From: Mycolicibacterium sp. 018/SC-01/001
GTDB taxonomy: Bacteria; Actinomycetota; Actinomycetes; Mycobacteriales; Mycobacteriaceae
Length of the DNA: 64,000 nucleotides
Reading direction: 5' to 3'
NCBI RefSeq assembly: GCF_007096635.1
Contig: NZ_VKAA01000020.1
Location: forward strand, 1 to 64,000
Of this stretch, positions 24,640-32,883 are shown in pieces; within the stretch, counting starts at the first letter, position 1; each line of letters starts with the position of its first letter. The translations under genes and the position numbers were made by a program. A model generated the notes under the pieces. It saw only the letters and a list, made by a program, of their open reading frames with translations. It made no database searches and had not been told where the DNA came from.

Positions 24640-25378
24640 CAACGCGCCGCTGGCGGTCGTGACGGGCGGAGCGCGCGGTATCGGCGAGGCGATCACCACC
24701 GCACTGCTCGACCGCGGACACCGTGTCGCCGTGATCGATGTCAACGCCAAAGCCGTTGCGCGCGCTGCTGATACCGATGCGGCCCGCGGCGGTTGGCTTC
24801 TGCCCGTCCAGGTGTCGGTGTCCGATCGCAGCGGTGTCGAGGCCGCACTGACAGAGTTGGCCGAGCACCACGGTCCGGTACGGGCACTGGTCAACAACGC
24901 CGGAATGACGCTTCCGGCAACGTTTCTCGACCAGACCGACGAGGACTGGCAACGCATCGTGGACGTGAATCTGACCGGGACCTTCGTGATGTCTCAGGTG
25001 TGCGCCCGCCAGATGGTGCAGGCAGGCGGCGGCGCGATCGTGAACATCAGCTCCGTGTCGGCGCACGGTGTCCGCACCGGCCCACCTGCCTACGCAGCAG
25101 CCAAGGCCGGGGTCGAGGGGTTGTCCCGGCTGATGGCGGTGCAACTCGGCCCACACCACGTACGGATCAACACCGTGGTGGTCGGCACCACGGCCACTCC
25201 GTGGCTGGTGAGCCGTAAAACAGAGCAGGAGTTGGAGCGCATGCGCGAGACGACCCTGACCGGTCAGATCGGCGAGCCCGAGGACGTGGCGGCCATGACC
25301 GCGTTTCTGTGTTCGCCAGAGGCCAGGCATGTCACCGGCCAGCTGATCTCGGTCTCCGGCGGGCAGTGGATGCCCTAG
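24632..25378 (+). CDS. SDR-family oxidoreductase (FabG-like)
   Basis: A 248-residue classical SDR: VVTGGARGIGEAI cofactor loop, NNAGM, active-site Ser in NISSVSAHG and YAAAKAG for Tyr-x3-Lys; it ends HVTGQLISVSGGQW. The GTG start at 24632 lies inside the end of the TetR gene (8-bp overlap), and upstream reading belongs to TetR. It is probably the 3-hydroxyacyl-CoA dehydrogenase that follows the MaoC hydratase in the same operon. Confidence 0.87.
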   Translation: MADNAPLAVVTGGARGIGEAITTALLDRGHRVAVIDVNAKAVARAADTDAARGGWLLPVQVSVSDRSGVEAALTELAEHHGPVRALVNNAGMTLPATFLDQTDEDWQRIVDVNLTGTFVMSQVCARQMVQAGGGAIVNISSVSAHGVRTGPPAYAAAKAGVEGLSRLMAVQLGPHHVRINTVVVGTTATPWLVSRKTEQELERMRETTLTGQIGEPEDVAAMTAFLCSPEARHVTGQLISVSGGQWMP

Positions 25379-25381
25379 ACC

Positions 25382-25422
25382 TGACTAAACAATAGAACAC
25401 ATTCTGATATCTTGTTTAGTCA
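25382..25422. promoter_or_regulatory. Perfect 11-bp inverted repeat enclosing a shared-motif site
   Basis: TGACTAAACAA and TTGTTTAGTCA are exact inverted copies 19 bp apart, spanning 41 bp. The interval holds the shared 25-bp operator-like element at 25390-25414. The right arm contains TTTAGT (25415-25420), a -10-like hexamer for the crotonase operon starting at 25450. Position 3 bp after the SDR stop also allows a hairpin-terminator role, though a 19-base loop and A+T-rich arms favour a protein-binding site. Confidence 0.6.
25390..25414. promoter_or_regulatory. Operator-like element (shared motif, copy 4, weakest match)
   Basis: The left half TAGAACA matches the motif fully, but the right half TGATATC is poor; 11 of 14 consensus positions match overall. 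The flanking CAA and TTG are conserved, and a -10-like TTTAGT follows without a gap, the same geometry as copies 3 and 7. Confidence 0.5.
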
Positions 25423-25449
25423 TTGATGCTGCGCGATGGCGGGAGCCAG

Positions 25450-26217
25450 ATGGACCTGAAGCGAATTCTGTTCGACGTGAGCGACCACGTCGCCACCATC
25501 ACCCTGAACCGCCCAGAGCGTCTCAACGCCACCGATGACATCGCCCGGGGTGAGCTGGCGTGGGCGTGGGCCCAGGTTCGCGAGGACAGCGACATCCGCG
25601 TCGCGATCATCACCGGCGCAGGTGACCGCGCGTTCTGCGCCGGACAGGACATCCGGGCGACCTCCGAAGGTGGGATTCGCAACAAGGTGCCGGGATCGCG
25701 TCTGCATCATGACGTGTGGAAGCCGGTGATCTGCGCGCTCAACGGCATGGTCGTGGGTGGCGGGCTGCACCAGGTCGCCGATTCCGACCTGATCATCGCT
25801 GCGGAGCACGCGGAATTGATCGACACCCACTTGGCGGTGGGTAACGTGTTCGCCCTCGAGCCGGCCGTGCTGCTGCGGCGGATGCCGATCTCGATGGTGA
25901 TGCAACTGGCTCTGCTCACCAAGGATGGCCGGATCAGCGCCCGACGCGGTCACGAGATCGGGCTCATCAACGAGGTCGTGCCGGCCGACCGGCTGCAGGC
26001 CCGCGCACGTGAGATCGCCCTCGCCATCGCCGCGCTGTCGCCGGCGACCACCCAGGCCTCGATCAAGGCGATGTGGACGAGCCTCGACGTCGGACTCCGG
26101 CAGGCCAACGACGTCGCGTATCGCTACGTGTTGCACCACCAGATGACCCACCCCGACTACCGCGAGGGCATGCTCGCGTTCGCCGAGAAGCGATCGCCGG
26201 AGTGGGTGGTGGAATGA
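25450..26217 (+). CDS. Enoyl-CoA hydratase/isomerase (crotonase) family protein
   Basis: A 255-residue crotonase. AFCAGQDIRATSEGG and NGMVVGGGLHQVADSDLIIA are the oxyanion-hole regions. The ATG at 25450 (MDLKRILFDVSDHV) is preferred to starts at 25423-25426 that fall in the palindromic promoter. It heads a four-gene plus operon (crotonase, ligase, SnoaL-like, acyl-CoA dehydrogenase), each joined by ATGA or GTGA overlaps, which looks like a complete activation and first beta-oxidation module. Confidence 0.87.
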   Translation: MDLKRILFDVSDHVATITLNRPERLNATDDIARGELAWAWAQVREDSDIRVAIITGAGDRAFCAGQDIRATSEGGIRNKVPGSRLHHDVWKPVICALNGMVVGGGLHQVADSDLIIAAEHAELIDTHLAVGNVFALEPAVLLRRMPISMVMQLALLTKDGRISARRGHEIGLINEVVPADRLQARAREIALAIAALSPATTQASIKAMWTSLDVGLRQANDVAYRYVLHHQMTHPDYREGMLAFAEKRSPEWVVE

Positions 26218-27896
26218 CGTCCGCGTCGTCGGTGACGGCATCAGGGTCCTCCCCGGTGACCTCCCGGACGTTCACGTACTCCGAGTTGCCCTACCCGCCT
26301 GTGGTGGCGCCGATGCTCGCCGCGCTGGCCGCCGGTTTCGGAGAGCACGAACTGATGGTGGCCTCACGCGGCGACGGGGACGACGAACGCATCACCTATG
26401 CGCAGGCCGAACGGGAGTCCGCGCTGATGGCACGGCGCCTGCTCACGGCGGGCGTCGGAAAGGGCACGCGCATCGGCATTCTCGCGCCCAACGGCACCGA
26501 GTTCCTCGTCGCCTTTCTCGCGATCACCCGCATCGGCGCGGTGGCAGTGCCGATCAACACGTTCTTCCAGGCGCAGGAGCTGGCGTGGTTGCTCGACGAC
26601 GCCGACATCCACACGGTGGTGTCGGTCGGCACGCTGTTGGGCAAGGACATGCTCGACCGCCTCCGCGACGCCGCCGGCGGTGATCTGCGCCAGTCCGACG
26701 CCGGCCCGATCGCGATCACCGGCCTGCCTTTCCTCCGCCACGTGTTGCCGTTGGGCCCGATCGACCGCGAGTGGCCGAGCAGATGGCCGGAACCGGCGCC
26801 GGAGGCCCTGTTGCGCGCCGCAGAAAGCCGGGTACGACCGTCGGACGACCTGGTCGTCATCTACACCTCGGGTAGCACCTCGGCACCCAAGGGGATCATC
26901 CACACGCACAGCTCGGTGATCACACACTCCCACTTCATCGCTGCAGCGCACGGCTGGTCGAGCGATGACCGTGTCTATGTGCCGATGGCGTTCTTCTGGG
27001 TGGGCGGCCTGGTGTTCGGAGTGCTGGGGCCGCTGCAGCTCGGAGTCACCATCCTCACCGAACATCGCTTCGAGCCGGGCGACGTGCTGCGCCTGCTCGC
27101 CGCGGAGAAGGCGACCTACACCACCGGATTCCCACATGTCGGACCCGCTCTGGTCAATCACCCCGATTTCGCACACACCGATCTGTCCAGCCTGCGGGAC
27201 GGGTATCAACAGGTGCTGCTGCCGCCGGAGCGCCGGGCCCCCGACCCCACGCTGCGGGTGGCGCAGCTGGGGATGACCGAGACGTGCAGCAGTCACACCT
27301 GGTGGCCACCCAGCGAGCCGGTGCCCGAGAGCAAGCGGGGATCGCTGGGTGTCTCGGCACCGGGGTTCGAACACAAGGTGGTCGATGAGCACGGCGCTGT
27401 CGTGCCCGACCACCAGGTCGGCGAGATCTGCGTGCGCGGTGCGGCCATGATGCGGGGCGTGGTGGGGCGCAAGCTTTCTGACCTTCTCGATGCCGACGGT
27501 TGGTACCACACCAGCGATGCCGGCTACCGCGACGCCGATGGCCACCTCTTCTTCAGCGGCCGCATCGACGACATGGTGAAGACCTCGGGCGCCAACGTCG
27601 CGCCTGTCGAGGTGGAAGCCGTGCTCAACGACATCGACGGCATCCGGATCGCTTACGTGATCGGCCTTCCCGATGCGGCGAAAGGCGCACTCGTCGCCGC
27701 CGTGGTGGTGTTCGACGAGGGCCGGCATCACACCGAGGCAGACCTGGTGACAGCATGCCGCGCTCGACTGGCGGCCTACAAGGTGCCGAAGAGGTGGGTG
27801 CTGCTGCCGGGGGTCGAGGGGTTGCCGTACACGACCACCAACAAGATCGACAAGAGACGGCTGGTCGCCATGGTCTCTTCGGGAGCAGTGCCGTGA
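26214..27896 (+). CDS. AMP-dependent acyl-CoA synthetase (FadD-like)
   Basis: A 560-residue adenylate-forming ligase. Core motifs: VIYTSGSTSAPKGIIHTH, the aromatic-gate region QLGMTETCSSHTWW, the hinge GRIDDMVKTSGANVAP and the C-terminal Lys in TTTNKIDKRRL. The ATG at 26214 overlaps the crotonase stop (ATGA). The PPYPP-like region upstream of the domain (YSELPYPPVVAPML) is a modest N-terminal extension. It likely activates an acid for the acyl-CoA dehydrogenase encoded in the same operon. Confidence 0.9.
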   Translation: MTSASSVTASGSSPVTSRTFTYSELPYPPVVAPMLAALAAGFGEHELMVASRGDGDDERITYAQAERESALMARRLLTAGVGKGTRIGILAPNGTEFLVAFLAITRIGAVAVPINTFFQAQELAWLLDDADIHTVVSVGTLLGKDMLDRLRDAAGGDLRQSDAGPIAITGLPFLRHVLPLGPIDREWPSRWPEPAPEALLRAAESRVRPSDDLVVIYTSGSTSAPKGIIHTHSSVITHSHFIAAAHGWSSDDRVYVPMAFFWVGGLVFGVLGPLQLGVTILTEHRFEPGDVLRLLAAEKATYTTGFPHVGPALVNHPDFAHTDLSSLRDGYQQVLLPPERRAPDPTLRVAQLGMTETCSSHTWWPPSEPVPESKRGSLGVSAPGFEHKVVDEHGAVVPDHQVGEICVRGAAMMRGVVGRKLSDLLDADGWYHTSDAGYRDADGHLFFSGRIDDMVKTSGANVAPVEVEAVLNDIDGIRIAYVIGLPDAAKGALVAAVVVFDEGRHHTEADLVTACRARLAAYKVPKRWVLLPGVEGLPYTTTNKIDKRRLVAMVSSGAVP

Positions 27897-28555
27897 CCGC
27901 ATCGCTGGAGGCGTTGCATGCGCGGGTGGACCGTCTGGAGGCTTTGGACGCCATCCGTCAACTGGCAGCCAAATATGCTGTGGCACTGGACATGCGCGAT
28001 CTGAACGCGCTGGTGAACCTCTTCGTCGCCGACGTCGCGGTGCCGGGCCGCCGGCGCGGCCGCGACGACCTGCGCGCCTGGTACGACGAGGTGATGCGCG
28101 GCCGGCCGCGGGGCACCGCACATGGCGTACTCGGACACGTCATCGACATCGTCGACACCGATCACGCGGTCGGACTCGTCTACTCCCGCAACGACATCGA
28201 GTCTGACGACGCATGGGTGGTCGAGATGCTCGCCTATCTCGACGACTACCGACGCGACGACGGCCGGTGGCACTTCGTGCGCAGGGCGCCCCTCTACTGG
28301 TATCAGACCGATGCCACCGATCCGCCGCGTGGACCGCGCAAGGTGCGCTGGCCGGGCACTCCGCCGCACGAGGGCTCGTTCCATGACGCGTTCCCGTCGT
28401 GGGCCGAATTCTGGGCCGCCGATCCACAGAGCCTCGCGGCCCCTGTGCCACTGCCTGCCCCGGCCGATGCGTGGCTGCGGACGCTGCGTCGCTCGGCAGC
28501 CGTTCCCTCCGTGCGATCCGACGGCCGGGCGCGCGCCGAGGAGCACATCACGTGA
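27893..28555 (+). CDS. SnoaL-like (NTF2-fold) protein with C-terminal extension
   Basis: A 220-residue protein. The first 140 residues are SnoaL_4-like: VDRLEALDAIRQLAAKYAVA, DLNALVNLFVADVAV, DDWR-type strand DDYRRDDGRWHFVRRAPLYW. About 70 more residues follow (PGTPPHEGSFHDAFPSWAEF), a tail also seen in NTF2-like proteins of actinobacterial catabolic operons. GTG start overlaps the ligase stop and the stop overlaps the next start. Substrate unknown. Confidence 0.8.
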   Translation: MTASLEALHARVDRLEALDAIRQLAAKYAVALDMRDLNALVNLFVADVAVPGRRRGRDDLRAWYDEVMRGRPRGTAHGVLGHVIDIVDTDHAVGLVYSRNDIESDDAWVVEMLAYLDDYRRDDGRWHFVRRAPLYWYQTDATDPPRGPRKVRWPGTPPHEGSFHDAFPSWAEFWAADPQSLAAPVPLPAPADAWLRTLRRSAAVPSVRSDGRARAEEHIT

Positions 28556-29709
28556 CCGACGTCCACGCCCCCACCGACACGTCCTTCACCGCGACCGCAG
28601 AGCAGGAGGAGTTGCGCCGCTCGGTGCGGGCGTTCCTGACCGCCAAGGTCGACGAGGCCGCCGTTCGGCGGGCCATCGGCACCGCAGAAGGCCATGATCT
28701 CGGTGTGTGGCGGCAGATGGCCGATCAGCTCGGTCTGCACGGCCTGGCCGTGGACGAGCCATACGGAGGGCACGGGTTCACGTTCGCCGATCTCGCTGTC
28801 GCGCTGGAGGAGATGGGCAGGGTGCTGCTGCCCGGCCCGTTCTTCGCCTCGGCGGTTCTCGCGGCGCAGGTGCTCATCCACGCTGACGACGGGGACGCCC
28901 GCAGCAGCTACCTCCCCGGCATTGCGTCCGGTGACTCTGTAGCCACCTGTGCATTCACCGGTCCGTCCGGACGGTGGGACGAGTCCGGTATCGACGTCGA
29001 GGCGGTCGAGTCCGGGAGCGACACCTGGCGGCTCGACGGGGTCGCGACCTACGTCCCCAACGGCATGGAGGCCGACCTCATGCTGGTCCTCGCACGCACC
29101 GACGGCGCCGTATCGCTGTTCGCAGTCGAGTTCGACGATGACGGCCTCGCCCCTGGCGTCGACCGGCGCACACTGTCGACACTCGATCCCACCCGCCGTC
29201 AGGCACGCATCGACTTCCGCGGAGCCCGGGCCCGGCCGATCGGCCGACCAGGTGCATCCTGGCCGACGGTCCGAAGTGCATTGACGGCCGCCACCGCCGG
29301 ACTGGCCGCAGAACAGGTGGGTGGCGCCGCGCGCTGCCTGGAGTTGAGCGTCGAGTACGCCAAGGTGCGACGTCAGTTCGGCAGACCGATCGGCTCCTTC
29401 CAGGCGATCCGGCACCGGTGTGCCGACGTGATGCTCGACGTCGAATGCGCTCGCGGAGTCGCGCAGTACGCCGCCCATCAGGTGACCGTCGGCTCCCCTA
29501 CGGCGGACGCGGCGGTCAGTCTGGCCAAGGCCTACAGCTCGGATGTCTTCAGCCGGGCGGCGGCAGCGTCCATCCAGATCCACGGTGGCATCGGCTTCAC
29601 CTGGGAGCATCCTGCGCACCTCTATTACAAGCGGGCGAGGTCATCGGGCCTGCTCCTCGGCGATGCCGCCCACCACCGGGCGCGGCTCGCCACTCATGTC
29701 GACATCTGA
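28552..29709 (+). CDS. Acyl-CoA dehydrogenase family protein
   Basis: A 385-residue protein with the ACAD fold: N-terminal helical domain (EQEELRRSVRAFLTAKVDEA), DEPYGGHGFTFADLAVALEE, then VEYAKVRRQFGRPIGSFQAIRH and IHGGIGFTWEHPAHLYYKRA. The middle domain lacks a clean SEPxxGSD motif (it reads CAFTGPSGRWDE), and the C-terminus lacks EGTSEIQ. This is the pattern of the degenerate half of heteromeric alpha2beta2 steroid-type ACADs (FadE26-29, FadE34-like), so it may work with another subunit, perhaps one of the other ACADs here. GTG start by GTGA overlap. Confidence 0.85.
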   Translation: MTDVHAPTDTSFTATAEQEELRRSVRAFLTAKVDEAAVRRAIGTAEGHDLGVWRQMADQLGLHGLAVDEPYGGHGFTFADLAVALEEMGRVLLPGPFFASAVLAAQVLIHADDGDARSSYLPGIASGDSVATCAFTGPSGRWDESGIDVEAVESGSDTWRLDGVATYVPNGMEADLMLVLARTDGAVSLFAVEFDDDGLAPGVDRRTLSTLDPTRRQARIDFRGARARPIGRPGASWPTVRSALTAATAGLAAEQVGGAARCLELSVEYAKVRRQFGRPIGSFQAIRHRCADVMLDVECARGVAQYAAHQVTVGSPTADAAVSLAKAYSSDVFSRAAAASIQIHGGIGFTWEHPAHLYYKRARSSGLLLGDAAHHRARLATHVDI

Positions 29710-29752
29710 CCATTGGCCTCTGGTCGTTATATGCTGACCTGAACCGGGTAGA

Positions 29753-29777
29753 CGGTGCGACAGCGTTTGTCGCATTG
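29753..29777. promoter_or_regulatory. Operator-like perfect palindrome upstream of TetR (shared motif, copy 5)
   Basis: TGCGACA and TGTCGCA are perfect 7-bp inverted arms around GCGTT, flanked by CGG and TTG; 12 of 14 consensus positions match. It lies 110 bp upstream of the TetR start at 29887 in a 177-bp non-coding region. This is the only copy with perfect symmetry and the natural place for autoregulation. Confidence 0.6.
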
Positions 29778-29886
29778 TCGACGGGGCGGACCGCGCGGCG
29801 CGACAGTGGCGGGTTCGGCGACCCCGCCGACCGGCGTCCGGCAGAAACGGCGGCATATCGAGTGCCATTCGGGGCGAGGAACACAG

Positions 29887-30510
29887 ATGACCGTTCAACA
29901 GAGCGACCGCGACACCGACACCGCGACGGGTGAGGTCGACGAACCCGACCGGCGCGATCAGATCCTGGAGGCGGCCAACGAATGCTTCGCCCAGCTGGGC
30001 ATCCAGCGTACGAGCGTGCAAGATGTCGCGCGTCAGGCCGCCGTGTCCCGAGGTACTGTCTACCGCTACTTCGCTGACCGGACCGTGTTGATCAGCGCGG
30101 CCATCGAGTGGGGCGCGCAGCGGTTCTACCAGCAGGTGGCGCTCGCGATGGAAGGCAAGACCACCCTTGCCGAACAGGTGGGCGCGATGGCGGAAACCCA
30201 CGCGGCGATACTGATCGATCACCGCACCCGGAATCGGTTGATGAGCGAGGACGCCGAACTGATCCGGCACATGATTGCCGACGGAGACGCCGCTGTGCGG
30301 CGCGCCACGGCGTTCCTCATGCCGTACGTGGCCGACGCGCGGGCGCGCGGCGAAGTCGGTGCGGGCGTCGACATCCTGGCGGCCAGCGAGTGGCTGGCCC
30401 GGATCGTGTACTCGTTCTACACCGTCCGCGAAGCGCAGTCGTTCGACATCAACGATCCGAAGACGGTCCGCCGGTACGTGGAGAACTTCGCGGTCAACGG
30501 CTTGCGGTGA
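29887..30510 (+). CDS. TetR-family regulator, candidate regulator of the catabolic island
   Basis: A 207-residue TetR protein. The helix-turn-helix lies at about residues 20-65 (DQILEAANECFAQLGIQRTS, DVARQAAVSRGTVYRYFADR). The C-terminal domain has TVREAQSFDINDPKTVRRYV. GAGGA lies seven bases before the ATG at 29887. Its gene is flanked on both sides by the shared 25-bp operator motif, one copy upstream (29753) and one immediately downstream in front of the aldehyde dehydrogenase operon (30538). That location is the reason to propose it as the regulator of all seven sites; this is inference. Confidence 0.9.
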   Translation: MTVQQSDRDTDTATGEVDEPDRRDQILEAANECFAQLGIQRTSVQDVARQAAVSRGTVYRYFADRTVLISAAIEWGAQRFYQQVALAMEGKTTLAEQVGAMAETHAAILIDHRTRNRLMSEDAELIRHMIADGDAAVRRATAFLMPYVADARARGEVGAGVDILAASEWLARIVYSFYTVREAQSFDINDPKTVRRYVENFAVNGLR

Positions 30511-30537
30511 CGCTCGCCCGGCTCCTCATGCACTAGC

Positions 30538-30562
30538 CAATTGAACACTTGATGTACTACTG
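30538..30562. promoter_or_regulatory. Operator-like interrupted palindrome (shared motif, copy 6)
   Basis: Half sites TTGAACA and TGTACTA, spacer five, flanked by CAA and CTG; all 14 consensus positions match. It begins 28 bp after the TetR stop and 76 bp before the first codon of the aldehyde dehydrogenase, in a 127-bp intergenic region that must carry that operon's promoter. Confidence 0.65.
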
Positions 30563-30637
30563 TCCTTCCTTACCCAGGGAGGACGGTGACGTACCGAGCG
30601 CCCCTGGCCCCACTCCGCTGGATCTTCTAGGAGCGCT

Positions 30638-32113
30638 ATGCCCGCCGCCACTGACGTGTGGTACGAGCCGAATCTGTTGATCGACGGCCGTCTCGTCCCT
30701 GCGGCCGCCGGCGGCGTCTACGACAACGTCAACCCGGCAACCGGCAGCGTGATCGGGTCGGCCGCCGACGGTGACGACTCCGACATGGATGCCGCGATCG
30801 CCGCGGCCCGTCGGTCGTTCGACGAGAGTTCCTGGGCCGACGACCCCGCATTGCGGGTCCGCTGTCTGCGGCAGCTGCAGGAGTCGCTGACCAAGCACGC
30901 CGAGGAGTTCCGGGCGACTCTGGTCGCCGAGGTGGGATGTCCGGTCGCGCTGACCCACGGACCGCAGCTGGATTCACCCGTCGAGAGTCTGGGCTGGGTT
31001 GCCGACCTCGCGCAGAGCTACTCGTGGGAAACCGATCTGGGGGTGGCGGCACCGTTCGGCATCAGCACCCGCCGCACCGTGCGCCGAGAACCGGCGGGTG
31101 TCGTCGGCGCCATCACGCCCTGGAACTTCCCGTTGCAGATCAACCTCGCCAAGGTCGGTCCGGCGCTCGCGGCCGGGAACACGGTCGTACTCAAGCCCGC
31201 GCCGGACACGCCCTGGGCGGCAACGCTCCTGGGGAGGTTGATCGCCGAGGAAACCGACACTCCCGCAGGGGTTTTCAATGTCGTAACGTCCACCGACCAC
31301 GGTGTCGGCCGGCAGCTCTGCGAGGACCCCAGGGTCGACATGGTGTCGTTCACCGGCTCGACGGCCACCGGTCGGCAGGTCATGATCGCCAGCGCCGGAT
31401 CCGTCAAGAAGGTGTTTTTGGAGCTCGGCGGGAAGTCGGCCCTGATCGCCCTCGACGACGCCGACCTGGCCAGCGCCGTCACCACGGCCGCGTTCCAGAT
31501 CACCACCCACGCGGGCCAGGGGTGCGCGGTGACCAGCAGGCTCGTGCTGCCCAGACAGCGCTACTCAGAGGGACTGGACATGCTCGCCGAGATGTTCGGG
31601 AACTGGCCCTACGGCGACCCCACCGATTCTGCGAACCTCATGGGGCCCTTGATCTCCGAACGCCAGCGACAGCGGGTGCTGGGTTACATCTCCACCGCCG
31701 TCGAGGAGGGGGGCCGCGTCGTCACCGGGGGTGGCGTCCCCGGACATCTACCCGAGGGTTTCTTCGTCGAGCCCACCGTGCTGGCCGACGTCGACGCCTC
31801 GGCCACGGTCGCCCAAGAGGAGATCTTCGGGCCCGTGTTGGTCGTGCTACCTCACGACGGGGACGACGACGCGATCCGCATCGCCAACGGAACGCCCTAC
31901 GGTCTGTCCGGCGGCGTCGTCAGTGCCGATTCCGACAGGGCGCGGTCTGTCGCGCGCCGAATCCGCAGTGGCACAGTATCGATCAACGGCGGGATCTACT
32001 ACGGTGCCGACGTGCCGTTCGGTGGGTACAAGCAGAGCGGCGTGGGCAGGGAGATGGGTCAAGCGGGTTTCGAGGAGTACCTCGAGATCAAATCGATCGC
32101 AGAGGCTCGATGA
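30638..32113 (+). CDS. NAD(P)-dependent aldehyde dehydrogenase
   Basis: A 491-residue ALDH of normal length. GVVGAITPWNFPLQINL is the cofactor-adjacent motif with the oxyanion Asn, FLELGGKSALI carries the general base Glu, and HAGQGCAVTSRLVLP carries the nucleophilic Cys; EEIFGPVLVVLP follows. It oxidises an aldehyde to the acid, which the ligase encoded two genes downstream can then convert to a CoA ester. First gene of a six-gene plus operon 30638-37109. The start ATG has TAGGAG seven bases upstream. Confidence 0.93.
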   Translation: MPAATDVWYEPNLLIDGRLVPAAAGGVYDNVNPATGSVIGSAADGDDSDMDAAIAAARRSFDESSWADDPALRVRCLRQLQESLTKHAEEFRATLVAEVGCPVALTHGPQLDSPVESLGWVADLAQSYSWETDLGVAAPFGISTRRTVRREPAGVVGAITPWNFPLQINLAKVGPALAAGNTVVLKPAPDTPWAATLLGRLIAEETDTPAGVFNVVTSTDHGVGRQLCEDPRVDMVSFTGSTATGRQVMIASAGSVKKVFLELGGKSALIALDDADLASAVTTAAFQITTHAGQGCAVTSRLVLPRQRYSEGLDMLAEMFGNWPYGDPTDSANLMGPLISERQRQRVLGYISTAVEEGGRVVTGGGVPGHLPEGFFVEPTVLADVDASATVAQEEIFGPVLVVLPHDGDDDAIRIANGTPYGLSGGVVSADSDRARSVARRIRSGTVSINGGIYYGADVPFGGYKQSGVGREMGQAGFEEYLEIKSIAEAR

Positions 32114-32883
32114 CTGCGAACTCGCCGCACAGGTCCTTGGCCGGCAAGCGAATTCTCGTCGTCGGCGCGTCGGCCGGTATCGGCCGGGCGTTCGCAACGA
32201 TCGCAGGCACCGAGGGTGCCCGGCTCGTGCTGGCGGCACGACGCGCAGATCGACTCGACGAGGCGGTCGCGGAAGCCGGCGGCGATGCGGTCCCCGTCGT
32301 CGGGGACGTCCGCAGCGAGCAGGACTGCCGACGAATCGGCAGCGTCACGCAGCAGACCCTCGGCAACGTCGACATCGTGCTGATCTCAACAGGATTCGCG
32401 CCCCTGAAGATGTTCGCGGACACCACCGCCCAAGACTGGCTGGACGTCTTTGAGACCAATGTGATCGGGGTACATCAGGTCATCCGTTCGGTTCTCTCGG
32501 TACTGACCCCATCGGCCATCGTCGCAGCATTGTCGTCGGACTCCGTCCGCCATCACCATCCGGCGCTGGGGGCATACTCGGCCAGCAAGGCCGCCATGGA
32601 GCGCTGCATCGATCAGTGGCGCCTCGAGCATCCCGGCTACCGGTTCAGCTGCGTCGAAGTCGGAGGGACGGTCCCCACCGACTTCACCTCGTCCTTCGAT
32701 CCCGACCTCCTGAGCACCGCCGCGACCGACTGGTTTCGCCGCGGCCTGATCAGGGAGGAACGCATGACGCCGACGGCGGTCGCCGAAGTTCTGGCCGGCG
32801 TCTTCGCGAGCGCGATCGACCAACCGGGCGTGGGGCTGGAACAACTCAGCGTGCTCTCCCCCACGGGACCGATGCTGTCGTGA
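32110..32883 (+). CDS. SDR-family oxidoreductase
   Basis: A 257-residue SDR. Cofactor loop VVGASAGIGRAFA; the usual NAG is replaced by STG (VLISTGFAP), and the active site has Ser (ALSSDS) and YSASKAA (Tyr-x3-Lys). ATGA overlap with the aldehyde dehydrogenase sets the start at 32110. It could make the aldehyde or ketone substrate of the neighbouring enzymes. The missing NAG Asn is unusual but tolerated in several divergent SDRs. Confidence 0.83.
   Translation: MTANSPHRSLAGKRILVVGASAGIGRAFATIAGTEGARLVLAARRADRLDEAVAEAGGDAVPVVGDVRSEQDCRRIGSVTQQTLGNVDIVLISTGFAPLKMFADTTAQDWLDVFETNVIGVHQVIRSVLSVLTPSAIVAALSSDSVRHHHPALGAYSASKAAMERCIDQWRLEHPGYRFSCVEVGGTVPTDFTSSFDPDLLSTAATDWFRRGLIREERMTPTAVAEVLAGVFASAIDQPGVGLEQLSVLSPTGPMLS

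Noticed and set aside
26364..28121. 585-codon minus-strand ORF antisense to the acyl-CoA ligase
   Set aside because: No domain; the plus-strand ligase is complete.
29710..29740. GACCA/TGGTC hairpin after the acyl-CoA dehydrogenase as a terminator
   Set aside because: Only five base pairs and no T-run; too weak to call.
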